A stretch of DNA of 64,000 bases from Pseudomonadota bacterium (lineage in GTDB: Bacteria; Pseudomonadota; Alphaproteobacteria; Dongiales; Dongiaceae): positions 1,426,001-1,490,000 of the forward strand of contig JACPDN010000006.1 of NCBI GenBank assembly GCA_016183985.1. Reading direction: 5' to 3'. Position 1 is the first letter of the stretch. Each line of letters begins with the position of its first letter. Below are positions 17,891 to 27,023 of the stretch, in pieces. The notes below the pieces were generated by a model. It had not been told where the DNA came from. It made no database searches and saw only the letters and a program-made list of their open reading frames with translations. The translations under genes and the position numbers were made by a program.

Positions 17891-18676
17891 ATGAGCGAAG
17901 CTGACATCCTCGTCGCCAAGGAAGGCGCCATCCGCCGCATCACCCTCAATCGCCCGCAACGCCTGAATGCGCTGACAAGGGGCCTGCTCGGCAATCTGTC
18001 CGACGCACTGGCCGATATCGCCGCCGATGACGAGGCACGCGTGCTGGTCCTCACCGGATCGGGCCGCGGCTTTTGCGCCGGCCAGGATCTCACCGATAAG
18101 GGTGCCGTCGAGGATGGCCGCGTCGTGCGCGACACTGTGGAACGCTATTACAATCCGGTCGTGCGGCAGCTCAGAAGCCTCGACTTGCCCGTGATCGCAG
18201 CGGTCAACGGCATCGCTGCCGGCGCCGGTATGTCGCTGGCACTCTCGGCCGACATCACGCTGGCCACCGAAAGCGCCGTCTTCGACCTTGCCTTCGCGCG
18301 CATCGGCCTCATTCCCGATGCCGGCGGTACCTACACGTTGCAGCGCATCTTGGGCCCAGCGCGAGCACTGGGCCTTGCAATTCTCGGCGAGAAGATCGGC
18401 GCGAGGCAAGCGGCGGATATGGGCCTCATTTGGCGTTCCGTGCCGGATGCCGATTTCCGCAGTGAGGTGGATGCATTGGCGGCACGCCTCGCCACGGCGC
18501 CGACCAAAGCCATCGCGTTGATGAAGAGGGCCTTCAACGCCGGCGGCCATCATAGCCTGGAACAGCAATTGGCGCTGGAGGCCGAATTGCAGTCGCAGGC
18601 TGCCGATACCGAGGACTTCCAGGAGGGCCTCGCTGCCTTCCTCGGCAAGCGCGCACCGAAATTCAAAGGGCTTTAG
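17891..18676 (+). CDS. Enoyl-CoA hydratase/isomerase family protein, PaaG-like
   Basis: A 261-residue crotonase-fold enzyme. The CoA-binding and oxyanion-hole loops are seen as SGRGFCAGQDL and AAVNGIAAGAGMSLALSADI. IGLIPDAGGTYTLQR places an Asp where PaaG-type isomerases carry their catalytic Asp, and the Glu pair of classical hydratases is not evident. This favours an isomerase of the 2-(epoxydihydrophenyl)acetyl-CoA class, but other paa genes are absent nearby, so pathway assignment is weak. An MBL-fold hydrolase gene follows by 6 bases, probably in the same operon. Confidence 0.85.
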   Translation: MSEADILVAKEGAIRRITLNRPQRLNALTRGLLGNLSDALADIAADDEARVLVLTGSGRGFCAGQDLTDKGAVEDGRVVRDTVERYYNPVVRQLRSLDLPVIAAVNGIAAGAGMSLALSADITLATESAVFDLAFARIGLIPDAGGTYTLQRILGPARALGLAILGEKIGARQAADMGLIWRSVPDADFRSEVDALAARLATAPTKAIALMKRAFNAGGHHSLEQQLALEAELQSQAADTEDFQEGLAAFLGKRAPKFKGL

Positions 18677-18682
18677 AAGATC

Positions 18683-19450
18683 ATGCTGCCCATTGCCGAC
18701 CGCTGGTTCGAGATCCAGAAGATCGATGACGACATCACCCTGTTATGGGAGCCGCATGTCATCCCGCTCATGCGCTGCAACATCTGGCATGTCCGTGGCC
18801 GTGACCGCGATCTCATGATCGACACCGGCATGGGTATCGCGAGCTTGAAAGAAGCCGCCAAGCATTTGCTCGACAAACCTGTGACGGCGGTGGCTACGCA
18901 TACCCATGCCGACCATATCGGCGGCCATTGCGAGTTCGAAAATTGCCTGGTGCACAGGGACGAAGCGCATAATCTCAAGAAACCGAGCGAAAAGGGCACC
19001 CTCCTCTATTCCGATTTCAGCAATGAGGAAGTGATCAAGATTCGCGTCGCCGGCTACGCCATCGACGGCGACCTCATCACCGCTTTGCCCCATGCCGGGT
19101 ATGATTTGAGGAGCTACAAGATCAAGCCGGCCCCGGTGACTGAAATTGTCGAGGAAGGCGACACGGTCGACATCGGCAACCGCCGCTTCGAGGTGCTGCA
19201 TCTCCCCGGCCATTCACCAGGATCGCTGGGTCTCTGGGAAGCGGCCACCGGCACGCTCTTTTCCGGCGATGCGCTCTATGACGGGCCGCTCCTCGACGAG
19301 ATCGACGGCGCCGACATTCCGACCTATGTAACGACCATGAAACGCCTGCGCGAACTGCCTGTCCGCGTCGTCCATGCCGGCCATGACCCGAGCTTCGGCC
19401 GCGAGCGGTTGGTCGAGCTTTGCGACGCGTATCTGGCTAAGCGGGCGTGA
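18683..19450 (+). CDS. MBL-fold metallo-hydrolase
   Basis: A 255-residue metallo-beta-lactamase-fold protein. The dinuclear metal site is complete: THTHADHIGGH in the first third, HLPGHSPGSLGLWE, SGDALYDG and the terminal HAGHDPSFG. It is a single-domain enzyme of usual size. The neighbour upstream is an acyl-CoA enzyme, so a thioesterase or lactonase role is possible, but this is speculation from context. It is convergent with the GMC partner gene. Confidence 0.88.
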   Translation: MLPIADRWFEIQKIDDDITLLWEPHVIPLMRCNIWHVRGRDRDLMIDTGMGIASLKEAAKHLLDKPVTAVATHTHADHIGGHCEFENCLVHRDEAHNLKKPSEKGTLLYSDFSNEEVIKIRVAGYAIDGDLITALPHAGYDLRSYKIKPAPVTEIVEEGDTVDIGNRRFEVLHLPGHSPGSLGLWEAATGTLFSGDALYDGPLLDEIDGADIPTYVTTMKRLRELPVRVVHAGHDPSFGRERLVELCDAYLAKRA

Positions 19451-19475
19451 ACATAATCAGGCTATCGCACGCAAC

Positions 19476-19901
19476 TTAGCCCCTCGCCTTCGGCCGTGAA
19501 GCGTCAAGGCAAGCGAGGCCACAAAGCTCTGCCTGGAAGCGGCTGATGCGCCAGCCGTCGACATCCTCGATGGCGCCTGTCTCAAAATCGGTGCGGACAA
19601 GGCTGGCGACCAGCGCGCGCAATGCGTCGATATCGCCGCCCCGCCAACCGGACTTCGCGAGGCGTTCGGCCACCAGTCGCGGCAATGTATCCCAGGAACT
19701 GGCAAGTTCGTTGTGGCGGCCAAGCCAGGCAGCGCCGATTCTGGCGGCGGCGTGCTTGTCCGGCAGCAAGGCCAGAAGATCGGCGATCCCGGCACGATCG
19801 AAACCGGATCGCAGCAGGAATCCGCCGCTGACGCCCGCAAAAGCCACCACCGCCATTGCGGCGGCGCCCGCCAATATCTCCCGTCGCGCAATATCCATCA
19901 C
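19476..19901 (-). CDS. Small secreted partner protein of the GMC oxidoreductase
   Basis: A 141-residue protein with an N-terminal hydrophobic signal or anchor (ARREILAGAAAMAVVAFAGVSG) that resembles a twin-arginine-type leader. The rest is a helical domain. It overlaps the stop of the GMC oxidoreductase gene by 4 nt and is thus translationally coupled. Small Tat-exported subunits next to GMC flavoenzymes are common, as in membrane-bound sugar or alcohol dehydrogenases, and this is the basis of the call. Sequence similarity to gluconate-dehydrogenase subunit 3 is not obvious by eye. Confidence 0.6.
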   Translation of the reverse strand: MMDIARREILAGAAAMAVVAFAGVSGGFLLRSGFDRAGIADLLALLPDKHAAARIGAAWLGRHNELASSWDTLPRLVAERLAKSGWRGGDIDALRALVASLVRTDFETGAIEDVDGWRISRFQAELCGLACLDASRPKARG

Positions 19902-21433
19902 ACCCGCCCCGTGAGATTGATCGATTTGATGTGGTCAGCGAGGCGCAAGGTGAGCGCCACAATGGTGAGCGTCGGATTGACCGGGCCGCCGGTCGGAAAG
20001 ACCGAGCTGCCGGCGACATAGAGATTGCCCAGGCCATGCACCCGTGCATCGGCATCGACGACACCCTGTTTGGGGTCGATCGCCATGCGTGTCGTGCCCA
20101 CATGGTGATTGCCCCAGCCAATTTCGTCCTCGCCCCAGGCCGGCTTCTCGGTGAAGAGCGCCTTGACCAGACCGCGACCCCAGCGGCCGAAACTCTGCCC
20201 CAGCGCATCGACATTGCGCGCAAGATCCCGATGTTCCTCGATGGTCGGGCGCCAGACGAGCTTCGCCCGGTTCTGTCCCAGGGCATCGCGCGACGCCGCG
20301 AGCAGCACGCGGTTACCCGGTGTCGGGATCGGCTCGGCCGCACAAGAAGCCCCGAAGATCGTGGCGCTCGCGCCCGCCGATTGCAGTTGCAGGAGCTGGG
20401 CAATGCCGGCCTCGCTCGGCCGTTCCGCCTCCGGCGTGCCCTCGGCGCCGGGCGCCCGCATCGGATAGATGGCGATGTTGAGGCCAAGGCGTTTCTCGCG
20501 TCGCAGATAGGCATCCGACGGCATCAGGATGGCCCGCACAAGGGCGCCGTTGATTTCCTTCGGCTCATTGTAGCCGGCCGGGATCGCCGCCTTGTCATCC
20601 ATCGCGATGAGCGCGATCTGCCCCGGCACATGGACATGCTCCATGAAGAAGCGTCCGACCAGATCATTGCCATTGCCGAGCCCCGCCGGCTGCACGCTGC
20701 TCGAAAGCAGCAGCAGCCGCGCATTCTCGATCCCACCGCAGGCGAGCACGCAGATTTTGGGGCGGATATCGAACGTATGGCCGCCCAGCGTGCCGATACG
20801 CAGCAATTCGACCTGACGCGCCATGGCATCCGGCACAATCTCCAGGACATTGCTGTTGAGATAGGTCACGATATTGGGCGCCCGCCCGACCTCATCACGG
20901 TAGGCCTCGCCGAAGCGCAAGGGTGCGCTGTAGATGAAAAAGCGCGTCACAAAAGCGTCATCGGCAAAAGGGAGCGGCGCCCCCAATCCCCGTTTCGCCC
21001 AAGCCGCCGTGTCGTCGAAATCGGCGGCGGTGAGGTCGCGCCCCAATTGGCAGACCGCCTGCGCCCGCGTGTAATAGGGATCGAGATCGGCCCGGCTCAG
21101 CGGCCAACCGGAATGGGGTACCCAATCCCGCGTCTCGAAATCGATCTCCGCGAGCGGCCGGCAGAAACCGCCCCAATGATTGGTGCTGCCGCCGAAATAT
21201 CGAAGCCTCGCCGCATCCAGCGCATAATCGACGCCTTGCGATTCACCTTCATAGAGCGCCTGCGTGTCGGTATCGAGGTCGAAGCCGCCGCTCTCGATGA
21301 GCATCACCCGCCGGGAATCGCCGATGAGCTCGCGCGCCAGCGTGATGCCGGCCGCACCGGCGCCGATAATGGCGATATCCGTTTCGAGAACGGTTCCCGA
21401 AGGAACCTGACGGCCGTCGACGAACATTTCCAA
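19898..21433 (-). CDS. GMC family FAD-dependent oxidoreductase
   Basis: A 511-residue flavoenzyme. The FAD-binding dinucleotide loop IIGAGAAGITLARE lies at residues 22-35. STNHWGG is a GMC flavin-contact segment, and VLACGGIENARLLL the second FAD motif. The C-terminal GMC domain has WGNHHVGTTRM (catalytic His) and GGPVNPTLTIVALTLRLAD (conserved Asn and FAD loop). It oxidises an alcohol or sugar of unknown identity. GGAGG precedes the ATG. It has no own signal peptide, so export would need its coupled small partner. Confidence 0.9.
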   Translation of the reverse strand: MEMFVDGRQVPSGTVLETDIAIIGAGAAGITLARELIGDSRRVMLIESGGFDLDTDTQALYEGESQGVDYALDAARLRYFGGSTNHWGGFCRPLAEIDFETRDWVPHSGWPLSRADLDPYYTRAQAVCQLGRDLTAADFDDTAAWAKRGLGAPLPFADDAFVTRFFIYSAPLRFGEAYRDEVGRAPNIVTYLNSNVLEIVPDAMARQVELLRIGTLGGHTFDIRPKICVLACGGIENARLLLLSSSVQPAGLGNGNDLVGRFFMEHVHVPGQIALIAMDDKAAIPAGYNEPKEINGALVRAILMPSDAYLRREKRLGLNIAIYPMRAPGAEGTPEAERPSEAGIAQLLQLQSAGASATIFGASCAAEPIPTPGNRVLLAASRDALGQNRAKLVWRPTIEEHRDLARNVDALGQSFGRWGRGLVKALFTEKPAWGEDEIGWGNHHVGTTRMAIDPKQGVVDADARVHGLGNLYVAGSSVFPTGGPVNPTLTIVALTLRLADHIKSINLTGRV

Positions 21434-21654
21434 GCACCTCCATTGAGGGTCAGAACACCATGTCGGCGCGAGGTTCCTTCATGAAAAATCCATGACAGCG
21501 CATTGGCGGCCAAAACGGCTAATCTACCGTCTAGGTGAGATTTTTTAGTAAATCCAGATTCGTTGTCGCGGCTCTTTACTCATTAGAATCGTTTTATATA
21601 CTGCTTCAAGATCGCGACGCTCGATCCGCGCCACCCTGGTCACCAGGAGAGCCA

Positions 21655-21840
21655 ATGACGGTTCCAGAGTCCGCCTCGTCTATGCCGACAGACCCCACAC
21701 GCCGTCGGCGCGAGTTCTTGAGCTTCACCTTCCTTGCCGTCGTGCTGGCGCCCATCATCGCGGTCGCCTTCGTCGGCAGCTATGGGCTGGTCATCTGGAT
21801 CTATCAGATGTTCAACGGCCCGCCGGGTCCGGGACATTGA
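21655..21840 (+). CDS. napE: Periplasmic nitrate reductase small membrane component NapE
   Basis: A 61-residue single-span membrane protein. RRREFLSFTFLAVVLAPIIAVAFVGSYGLVIWIYQM has the basic N-flank, long helix and YGLVIWIYQM end of NapE. AGGAGA precedes ATG 21655. A longer frame begins upstream at 21535 but lacks protein character there. It is the first gene of napEFDABC. Its exact role in the nitrate reductase system is not defined. I could not find a convincing FNR box in the 220 bases upstream. Confidence 0.88.
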   Translation: MTVPESASSMPTDPTRRRREFLSFTFLAVVLAPIIAVAFVGSYGLVIWIYQMFNGPPGPGH

Positions 21841-21852
21841 CGGGAGCGGCGG

Positions 21853-22386
21853 ATGAGCCATTCCGTCACCGATCCGTCGCGGCGCGCCTTCCTGTTGGGA
21901 AAGCGCGGGTCCGCGAAGACACCCCCAGCCATTCGCCCACCCTGGACACTCAGCGAAGCTGATTTCGCGGCCCGTTGCTCGGGCTGCGGCGATTGCGTCG
22001 ATGCTTGTGCCGAAGGCATCGTCATCATCGACGCCGACAAGCTGGCGGCGATCGATTTTCGTCGAGGCGAGGGCCTGTGCACCTTCTGTGGCGCCTGCGC
22101 CGATGCTTGCCATGACGATGCGTTCCTGTCGCAGGACGAACGATGTAGCAGCGCGGCCTGGGCCTGGCGCGCCGTAATCGGCAATGCCTGCCTCGCTCAG
22201 CAAGGCATCATGTGCCAAAGCTGCAAGGATGCCTGCCAGACCGGCGCCATCACCTTCCGCTATCAGTTGGGCGGCGTCGCCAAACCTGAACTGGCGCTCG
22301 TGCAGTGCGATGGCTGTGGCGGCTGCGTGGCGCCTTGCCCGGCCGCCGCGATCACCCTTGGCAAATTCGAGGCGTCCCATGTCTGA
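21853..22386 (+). CDS. napF: Ferredoxin-type protein NapF
   Basis: A 177-residue cytoplasmic iron-sulfur protein for maturation of the Nap system. Four cysteine clusters are visible: CSGCGDCVDAC, CTFCGACADAC, a third around CQSCKDAC with an upstream Cys, and CDGCGGCVAPC. The N-terminus has an arginine-rich RRAFLLGKRG. NapF interacts with NapA before export and helps load its Fe-S cluster. It starts 12 bases after napE and overlaps napD by 8 nt. Confidence 0.93.
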   Translation: MSHSVTDPSRRAFLLGKRGSAKTPPAIRPPWTLSEADFAARCSGCGDCVDACAEGIVIIDADKLAAIDFRRGEGLCTFCGACADACHDDAFLSQDERCSSAAWAWRAVIGNACLAQQGIMCQSCKDACQTGAITFRYQLGGVAKPELALVQCDGCGGCVAPCPAAAITLGKFEASHV

Positions 22387-22648
22387 GGGCGCCGACATCC
22401 GCCACATTTCCAGCCTGGTCGTTCAGGTACGTCCCGAGGCGCTGGCACCGGCGCGCCTCGCCATCGCCGTTCTGCCGGGCGCCGAGATTCATGGCGAGGA
22501 CGCCAGCGGCAAGCTGGTCGTCGTGCTGGATACGGCCGACGAGGCTGAGATCCTTGGCACCATTGCCCTCATCCACGACATGCCGGGCGTCATCACCGCG
22601 TCGCTCATCTACCATGAAATAGACAGCTTAGCCGTTGAGGAGAACTGA
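22379..22648 (+). CDS. napD: NapD, NapA-specific chaperone
   Basis: An 89-residue cytoplasmic ferredoxin-fold chaperone that binds the twin-arginine leader of NapA and delays export until cofactors are inserted. The family pattern is seen in [37 protein letters not shown] and the terminal [12 protein letters not shown]. The start at 22379 overlaps the napF stop by 8 nt. napA follows after one base, so all three are translationally linked. Confidence 0.92.
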   Translation: MSEGADIRHISSLVVQVRPEALAPARLAIAVLPGAEIHGEDASGKLVVVLDTADEAEILGTIALIHDMPGVITASLIYHEIDSLAVEEN

Positions 22649-22649
22649 C

Positions 22650-25148
22650 ATGGCGCAACTGACCCGACGCCAGGTGCTGAAAGCCAAGGCAGCGGCCATT
22701 GCGGCGAGCGTCGCCGGCATACCCGTGGCCGAAGCCGCCAACGGCATCATCCCCGGCGACGAAGCGCGCCTCACCTGGTCGAAGGCGCCGTGCCGCTTCT
22801 GCGGCACCGGCTGCGGCGTCATGGTGGCGGTACGCGACAACAGGGTCGTCGCCACCCATGGCGACATCAATGCCGAGGTCAATCGCGGCCTCAACTGCGT
22901 CAAAGGCTATTTCCTCTCCAAGATCATGTATGGCGCCGACCGTCTGACGCAGCCGCTGCTGCGCATGAAGGACGGGAAATACGCCAAGGATGGCGAATTT
23001 GCGCCCGTCACCTGGGACCGGGCCTTCGACGAAATGGCCGCGCAATGGAAGCGCGTGCTGAAGGAAAAAGGCCCGACGGCGGTCGGCATGTTCGGCTCCG
23101 GCCAATGGACGGTCTGGGAAGGCTATGCCGGGCTGAAGCTGATGAAAGCCGGCTTCCGCTCCAACAATCTCGACCCCAATGCACGCCATTGCATGGCCTC
23201 GGCCGCGGTCGGTTTCATGCGCACCTTCGGCATGGACGAGCCGATGGGCTGCTATGACGACATCGAAGCCACCGACGCATTTGTATTGTGGGGCTCCAAC
23301 ATGGCGGAGATGCACCCCATCCTGTGGACGCGTGTTGCCGACCGGCGGCTTTCGAACCCGCATGTGAAGGTCTGCGTCATGTCGACCTTCGAGCACAGGA
23401 GCTTCGACCTCGCCGACATTCCGATCGTGTTCACGCCACAGAGCGATCTGGCCATCCTCAACTTCATCGCCCACCACATCATCTCGACCGGGCGCGTCAA
23501 CCGCGCCTTCGTCGACCAGCACGCCAATTTCAAGCGCGGTGCCGTCGATATCGGCTACGGCCTGCGGCCCGACAATCCGCTGGAAACGGCGGCGAAGAAC
23601 GCCACCAACGCCAATGACTCGACGCCGATGACCTTCGACGAGTTCGCGGCTTTTGTGGCCGACTACACGTTGGAGAAGACGGCGGAGATGAGCGGCGTGT
23701 CGCCCGAACGTCTCACCGCCCTGGCCGAGCTTTACGCCGATCCGGCCACCAAGGTCGTCTCGTTCTGGACCATGGGCTTCAACCAGCACACGCGCGGTGT
23801 CTGGTGCAACAACATGATCTACAACATCCATCTGCTGACCGGCAAAATCGCCGAGCCCGGTAATTCGCCCTTCTCGCTCACCGGCCAGCCCTCGGCCTGC
23901 GGCACCGCGCGCGAGGTGGGCACCTTCAGCCACCGCCTGCCGGCTGACATGGTGGTGACGAACCCCGAGCATCGGAAGCATGCCGAGGAGATCTGGCAAA
24001 TCCCGGAAGGCACCATCCCGGAGAAGCCCGGCTATCACGCCGTGCAGCAGAACCGCATGCTGAAAGACGGCAAGCTCAATGCCTATTGGGTTCAGGTCAA
24101 CAACAACATGCAGGCCGGCCCCAACATGAACCAGGAGGGCTGGCCCGGCTATCGCAACCCGGACAATTTCATCACCGTCTCGGATCCCTATCCAACGGTC
24201 ACGACTCTGGCAGCCGACCTCATCCTGCCCACCGCCATGTGGGTCGAGAAGGAAGGCGCCTATGGGAATGCAGAGCGGCGCACACATTTCTGGCACCAAT
24301 TGGTGAGTGCGCCGGGCGATGCGCGCTCGGATCTGTGGCAGCTGATGGAATTTTCCAAGCGCTTCACCACCGACGAGGTCTGGGCCCCGGAAACGCTGGC
24401 GGCACACCCCGAATTCAAGGGCAAGACGCTCTTCGATGTGCTCTTTGCCAATGGCAAGGTGAACAAGTTCCCTGTGAGCGACATCGAAAAAGGCTACAGT
24501 AATTACGAATCCGAATATTTCGGCTTCTATGTGCAGAAAGGCCTGTTCGAGGAATATGCGAGCTTCGGCCGCGGCCATGGCCACGACCTCGCCCCCTTCG
24601 ACACCTATCACCAGGTGCGCGGCCTGCGCTGGCCGGTGGTCGACGGCAAGGAAACGCGCTGGCGCTACCGCGAAGGCTACGATCCTTATGTCGCGGCCGG
24701 GAGCGGATTGCAGTTCTATGGCAACAAGGACAAGAAGGCGATCATCTTTGCCCTGCCCTATGAGGCGCCGGCAGAATCGCCGGATGACGAATACGATATG
24801 TGGCTTTCGACGGGTCGCGTGCTGGAGCACTGGCATTCCGGCTCGATGACCAGGCGCGTGCCGGAACTCAATCGCGCCGTCCCCAACGCGCTCTGCTTCA
24901 TGCACCCGGACGATGCCAAGAAGCGCAACCTGCGGCGTGGCGACGAGGTGCGCGTCATCTCCCGGCGCGGCGAGATCCGCGTCCGTGTCGAGACACGCGG
25001 CCGCAACCGGCCACCCATCGGCCTCGTCTTCGTGCCCTGGTTCGACGAGGGGCGCCTCATCAACAAGGTGACGCTCGACGCCACCGATCCGATCTCGAAG
25101 CAGACCGACTTCAAGAAATGCGCCGTCAAAATCGAAAAGGTGGCGTGA
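22650..25148 (+). CDS. napA: Periplasmic nitrate reductase catalytic subunit NapA
   Basis: An 832-residue molybdopterin enzyme that reduces nitrate to nitrite in the periplasm. The Tat leader is [19 protein letters not shown] (residues 5-23). The [4Fe-4S] ligands are Cys48, Cys51, Cys55 and Cys83. The molybdenum ligand is Cys181 in [12 protein letters not shown]. Length and domain order match NapA throughout, with no interruption. GAGGAG lies before ATG 22650. I reject an in-frame start 15 bases earlier. It overlaps napB by one base (TGATG). Confidence 0.97.
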   Translation: MAQLTRRQVLKAKAAAIAASVAGIPVAEAANGIIPGDEARLTWSKAPCRFCGTGCGVMVAVRDNRVVATHGDINAEVNRGLNCVKGYFLSKIMYGADRLTQPLLRMKDGKYAKDGEFAPVTWDRAFDEMAAQWKRVLKEKGPTAVGMFGSGQWTVWEGYAGLKLMKAGFRSNNLDPNARHCMASAAVGFMRTFGMDEPMGCYDDIEATDAFVLWGSNMAEMHPILWTRVADRRLSNPHVKVCVMSTFEHRSFDLADIPIVFTPQSDLAILNFIAHHIISTGRVNRAFVDQHANFKRGAVDIGYGLRPDNPLETAAKNATNANDSTPMTFDEFAAFVADYTLEKTAEMSGVSPERLTALAELYADPATKVVSFWTMGFNQHTRGVWCNNMIYNIHLLTGKIAEPGNSPFSLTGQPSACGTAREVGTFSHRLPADMVVTNPEHRKHAEEIWQIPEGTIPEKPGYHAVQQNRMLKDGKLNAYWVQVNNNMQAGPNMNQEGWPGYRNPDNFITVSDPYPTVTTLAADLILPTAMWVEKEGAYGNAERRTHFWHQLVSAPGDARSDLWQLMEFSKRFTTDEVWAPETLAAHPEFKGKTLFDVLFANGKVNKFPVSDIEKGYSNYESEYFGFYVQKGLFEEYASFGRGHGHDLAPFDTYHQVRGLRWPVVDGKETRWRYREGYDPYVAAGSGLQFYGNKDKKAIIFALPYEAPAESPDDEYDMWLSTGRVLEHWHSGSMTRRVPELNRAVPNALCFMHPDDAKKRNLRRGDEVRVISRRGEIRVRVETRGRNRPPIGLVFVPWFDEGRLINKVTLDATDPISKQTDFKKCAVKIEKVA

Positions 25149-25636
25149 TGAGAGAGAAATTTGGCCTCAAACTGGGATTGGGCGCGATCGCCCTCGTCCT
25201 CGGTTTCATTTCGCTCAGCTACGCGCAGGAAGTAACGGATCTGCGCGGAGCGGTACCGCCCACCGAAGAAGTGGCGCCGCCGCCGATCTATAACGAGATC
25301 AACGACGACAAGCGCCGCGCGCGGAACTATCCGGAACAGCCTCCGGTCATCCCGCACAACATCCGCGACTATCCGATCACGCTCAACGCCAATCGCTGCC
25401 TCACCTGCCACACGCGGGAGTTCACGGCGGAATCGCTGGCGCCGATGATCAGCATCACCCATTTCATGGATCGCGACGGCCAGGTGCTGGCGGGTGTCAC
25501 CCCGCGCCGCTTCTTCTGCACACAATGCCATGTGACCCAGGCCGATGCGCCGGATCTGGTCGAGAGCACCTTCATGCCGATCGAAAAGATCATCCAGCAG
25601 GAGAAGCAGGGTGGCAGCGGGGAGCAGACGCCATGA
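25148..25636 (+). CDS. napB: Periplasmic nitrate reductase diheme cytochrome NapB
   Basis: A 162-residue exported diheme cytochrome c. The signal peptide is about residues 1-24 ([19 protein letters not shown]). Two heme-attachment motifs are present, CLTCH and CTQCH, with conserved histidines around ITHFMDRDG that serve as distal ligands. It passes electrons from NapC to NapA. The start overlaps napA by one base and the stop overlaps napC by 4 nt. Heme attachment would use the ccm genes at 40199-48775. Confidence 0.96.
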   Translation: MREKFGLKLGLGAIALVLGFISLSYAQEVTDLRGAVPPTEEVAPPPIYNEINDDKRRARNYPEQPPVIPHNIRDYPITLNANRCLTCHTREFTAESLAPMISITHFMDRDGQVLAGVTPRRFFCTQCHVTQADAPDLVESTFMPIEKIIQQEKQGGSGEQTP

Positions 25637-26346
25637 CGGCGCTCATCAAGCGCGCCTTCGCCCTCACCCTCGATATCTGGTTCGTGCTCCGGAAGCCCAG
25701 CGTCCATTTCAGCCTCGGCTTCCTCACCATCGGCGGCTTTGTCGGCGGCGTCATGTTCTGGGGCGCTTTCAACACCGCGCTGGAACTGACCAATACCGAG
25801 ACGTTCTGCATCTCCTGCCATGAGATGCGCGACAATGTGTATGAGGAATTGAAGACCACGATCCACTTTACCAACCGCTCCGGCGTGCGCGCCACCTGCC
25901 CCGATTGCCACGTGCCGCATAAATGGACCGACAAGATCGCGAGGAAGATGCAGGCCTCGAAAGAGGTCTGGGGCAAGATCTTCGGCACCATCAACACCCG
26001 CGACAAATTCCTGGAAAAGCGCCGGGAACTCGCCGGCCATGAATGGGCGCGGCTGAAGGCCAATGATTCCCTGGAATGCCGCAACTGTCACAATTTCGAA
26101 TATATGGACTTCACCAAGCAGAACACCCGTGCCGCAAAGGCGCATAGCACCTATCTCGCATCCGGCGAGAAGACCTGCATCGACTGCCACAAGGGCATCG
26201 CCCACCGCCTGCCGAATATGGAAGGCGTGCCCGGCTGGGACGCGACCTCACTGTCACCGGACGATGAAGACGCCAGCACCCGCATCCGCCGCGTCGGCGA
26301 GGCGCTGCGGTCGATGGATGGCTTGACACAAGCGGCGGCAGAGTAG
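25633..26346 (+). CDS. napC: Tetraheme quinol dehydrogenase NapC
   Basis: A 237-residue NapC/NirT-family cytochrome anchored by one N-terminal helix ([21 protein letters not shown]). Four CxxCH motifs are present: CISCH, CPDCH, CRNCH and CIDCH. It oxidises membrane quinol and reduces NapB, coupling nitrate reduction to the quinone pool. It closes the operon. No napG, napH or napK follows, so NapC is the only visible electron input. Palindromic repeats lie just downstream. Confidence 0.96.
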   Translation: MTALIKRAFALTLDIWFVLRKPSVHFSLGFLTIGGFVGGVMFWGAFNTALELTNTETFCISCHEMRDNVYEELKTTIHFTNRSGVRATCPDCHVPHKWTDKIARKMQASKEVWGKIFGTINTRDKFLEKRRELAGHEWARLKANDSLECRNCHNFEYMDFTKQNTRAAKAHSTYLASGEKTCIDCHKGIAHRLPNMEGVPGWDATSLSPDDEDASTRIRRVGEALRSMDGLTQAAAE

Positions 26347-26371
26347 CGGCGCTCGGCGTAGCGGAACCATC

Positions 26372-26406
26372 CCCCGCCCCAACCCCTCCCCCTGAAGGGA
26401 GAGGGG
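26372..26406. repeat. Palindromic repeat, family B, copy 1
   Basis: A C-rich run leading into an inverted pair (cccctccc...gggagagggg, loop around 26391-26397) just after napC. The same motif recurs at 26445-26458/28798-28828, 42687-42789 and 53723-53800, always outside genes. It is a REP-like dispersed element and could protect or terminate the nap transcript. Confidence 0.7.
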
Positions 26407-26463
26407 CTTTGGAGCGAGGTGTTGGCACGAACTCAGGCAGAAAACCCTCTCCCTTTAGAGGAG

Positions 26464-26484
26464 GATTGTATACTTGGCTGAACA
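26464..26484 (+). repeat. Left terminal inverted repeat of the IS1595-family element
   Basis: 21 bp matching the reverse complement of 28776-28796 at 20 positions. The mismatch is position 14, G here and A on the right. It directly abuts the interrupted palindromic repeat. Confidence 0.88.
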
Positions 26485-26531
26485 GAAAATGACACCAGAT
26501 AACAACGGACAGGCCGACGCTGAAATTGAGA

Positions 26532-27023
26532 TCAGGGTTGCGAACGGGCAGACTCTTGTTCTGTCCGAACGTGCCTTGTCAGATCTTCTATCTTCGCCGC
26601 GATCTCAAAGGCTAAGGCACAGTTTTTCTCGATTTTTGGGATATCCACTAGACTGCGAGAACGGGAAAGCTTTCCGCGAGCAGAAAACTTGACTGTTGTC
26701 GCTTGCCCTTTGTCGTCAAATGTCCAGATGGCGTGAACTAAACTGTTTCTGTAATCGGAAACGACTTTTGCATCGTTTATGAGGGCAACAATCGGGTCAA
26801 ATTTCTTGTCATCGGCAAAGATCGTACGAAGAAGGGCGAGAAGAGTATCAGCTTTGCTTGCAAACTGCTGATGATGAACCGTAGTGACGGCATGGAAGAT
26901 GTTCATCTCGGTGACGGCGGCTATCAGGTTTGTAAGCTGGCTTTCGAGTTTTGAACACGCGATAACAAGCGCGCCCAATGGTTTTGCATAAGGCTCAATA
27001 TTATCGGACGGCAGAACAGACAT
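26532..27023 (-). CDS. Passenger protein with HEPN-like RNxxxH motif
   Basis: A 163-residue, largely helical, cytoplasmic-looking protein with no known domain that I can name with certainty. Residues 91-98 read YRNSLVHA, giving R92-N93-x3-H97. This RNxxxH pattern is typical of HEPN nucleases and of many small helical HEPN-like proteins. The N-terminal helix (GALVIACSKLESQLTNLIAAV) and the basic-to-acidic C-terminus fit that fold. I chose ATG 27023, which has GGGGA upstream, over a longer frame. It is divergent from the small lysine-rich gene that starts one base away, and both lie inside the transposon as cargo. Catalytic activity is unproven. Confidence 0.6.
   Translation of the reverse strand: MSVLPSDNIEPYAKPLGALVIACSKLESQLTNLIAAVTEMNIFHAVTTVHHQQFASKADTLLALLRTIFADDKKFDPIVALINDAKVVSDYRNSLVHAIWTFDDKGQATTVKFSARGKLSRSRSLVDIPKIEKNCALAFEIAAKIEDLTRHVRTEQESARSQP

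Noticed and set aside
21434-21654. An FNR/FixK box (TTGAT-N4-ATCAA) for the nap operon.
   Set aside because: No acceptable match was found by eye. Only AT-rich stretches and a distant GTCGCG/CGCGAC pair are present.
22605-24905. A 766-residue minus-strand open frame opposite napA.
   Set aside because: It is a shadow of napA, rich in His, Arg and Gly with no domain. NapA is unambiguous on the other strand.
26474-26692. A 72-residue plus-strand frame starting inside the left inverted repeat (TTG 26474 or ATG 26489).
   Set aside because: It has no ribosome-binding site, begins in the terminal repeat, and most of it overlaps the better-supported opposite-strand passenger gene. The first ~35 residues look plausible, so this is a weak rejection.
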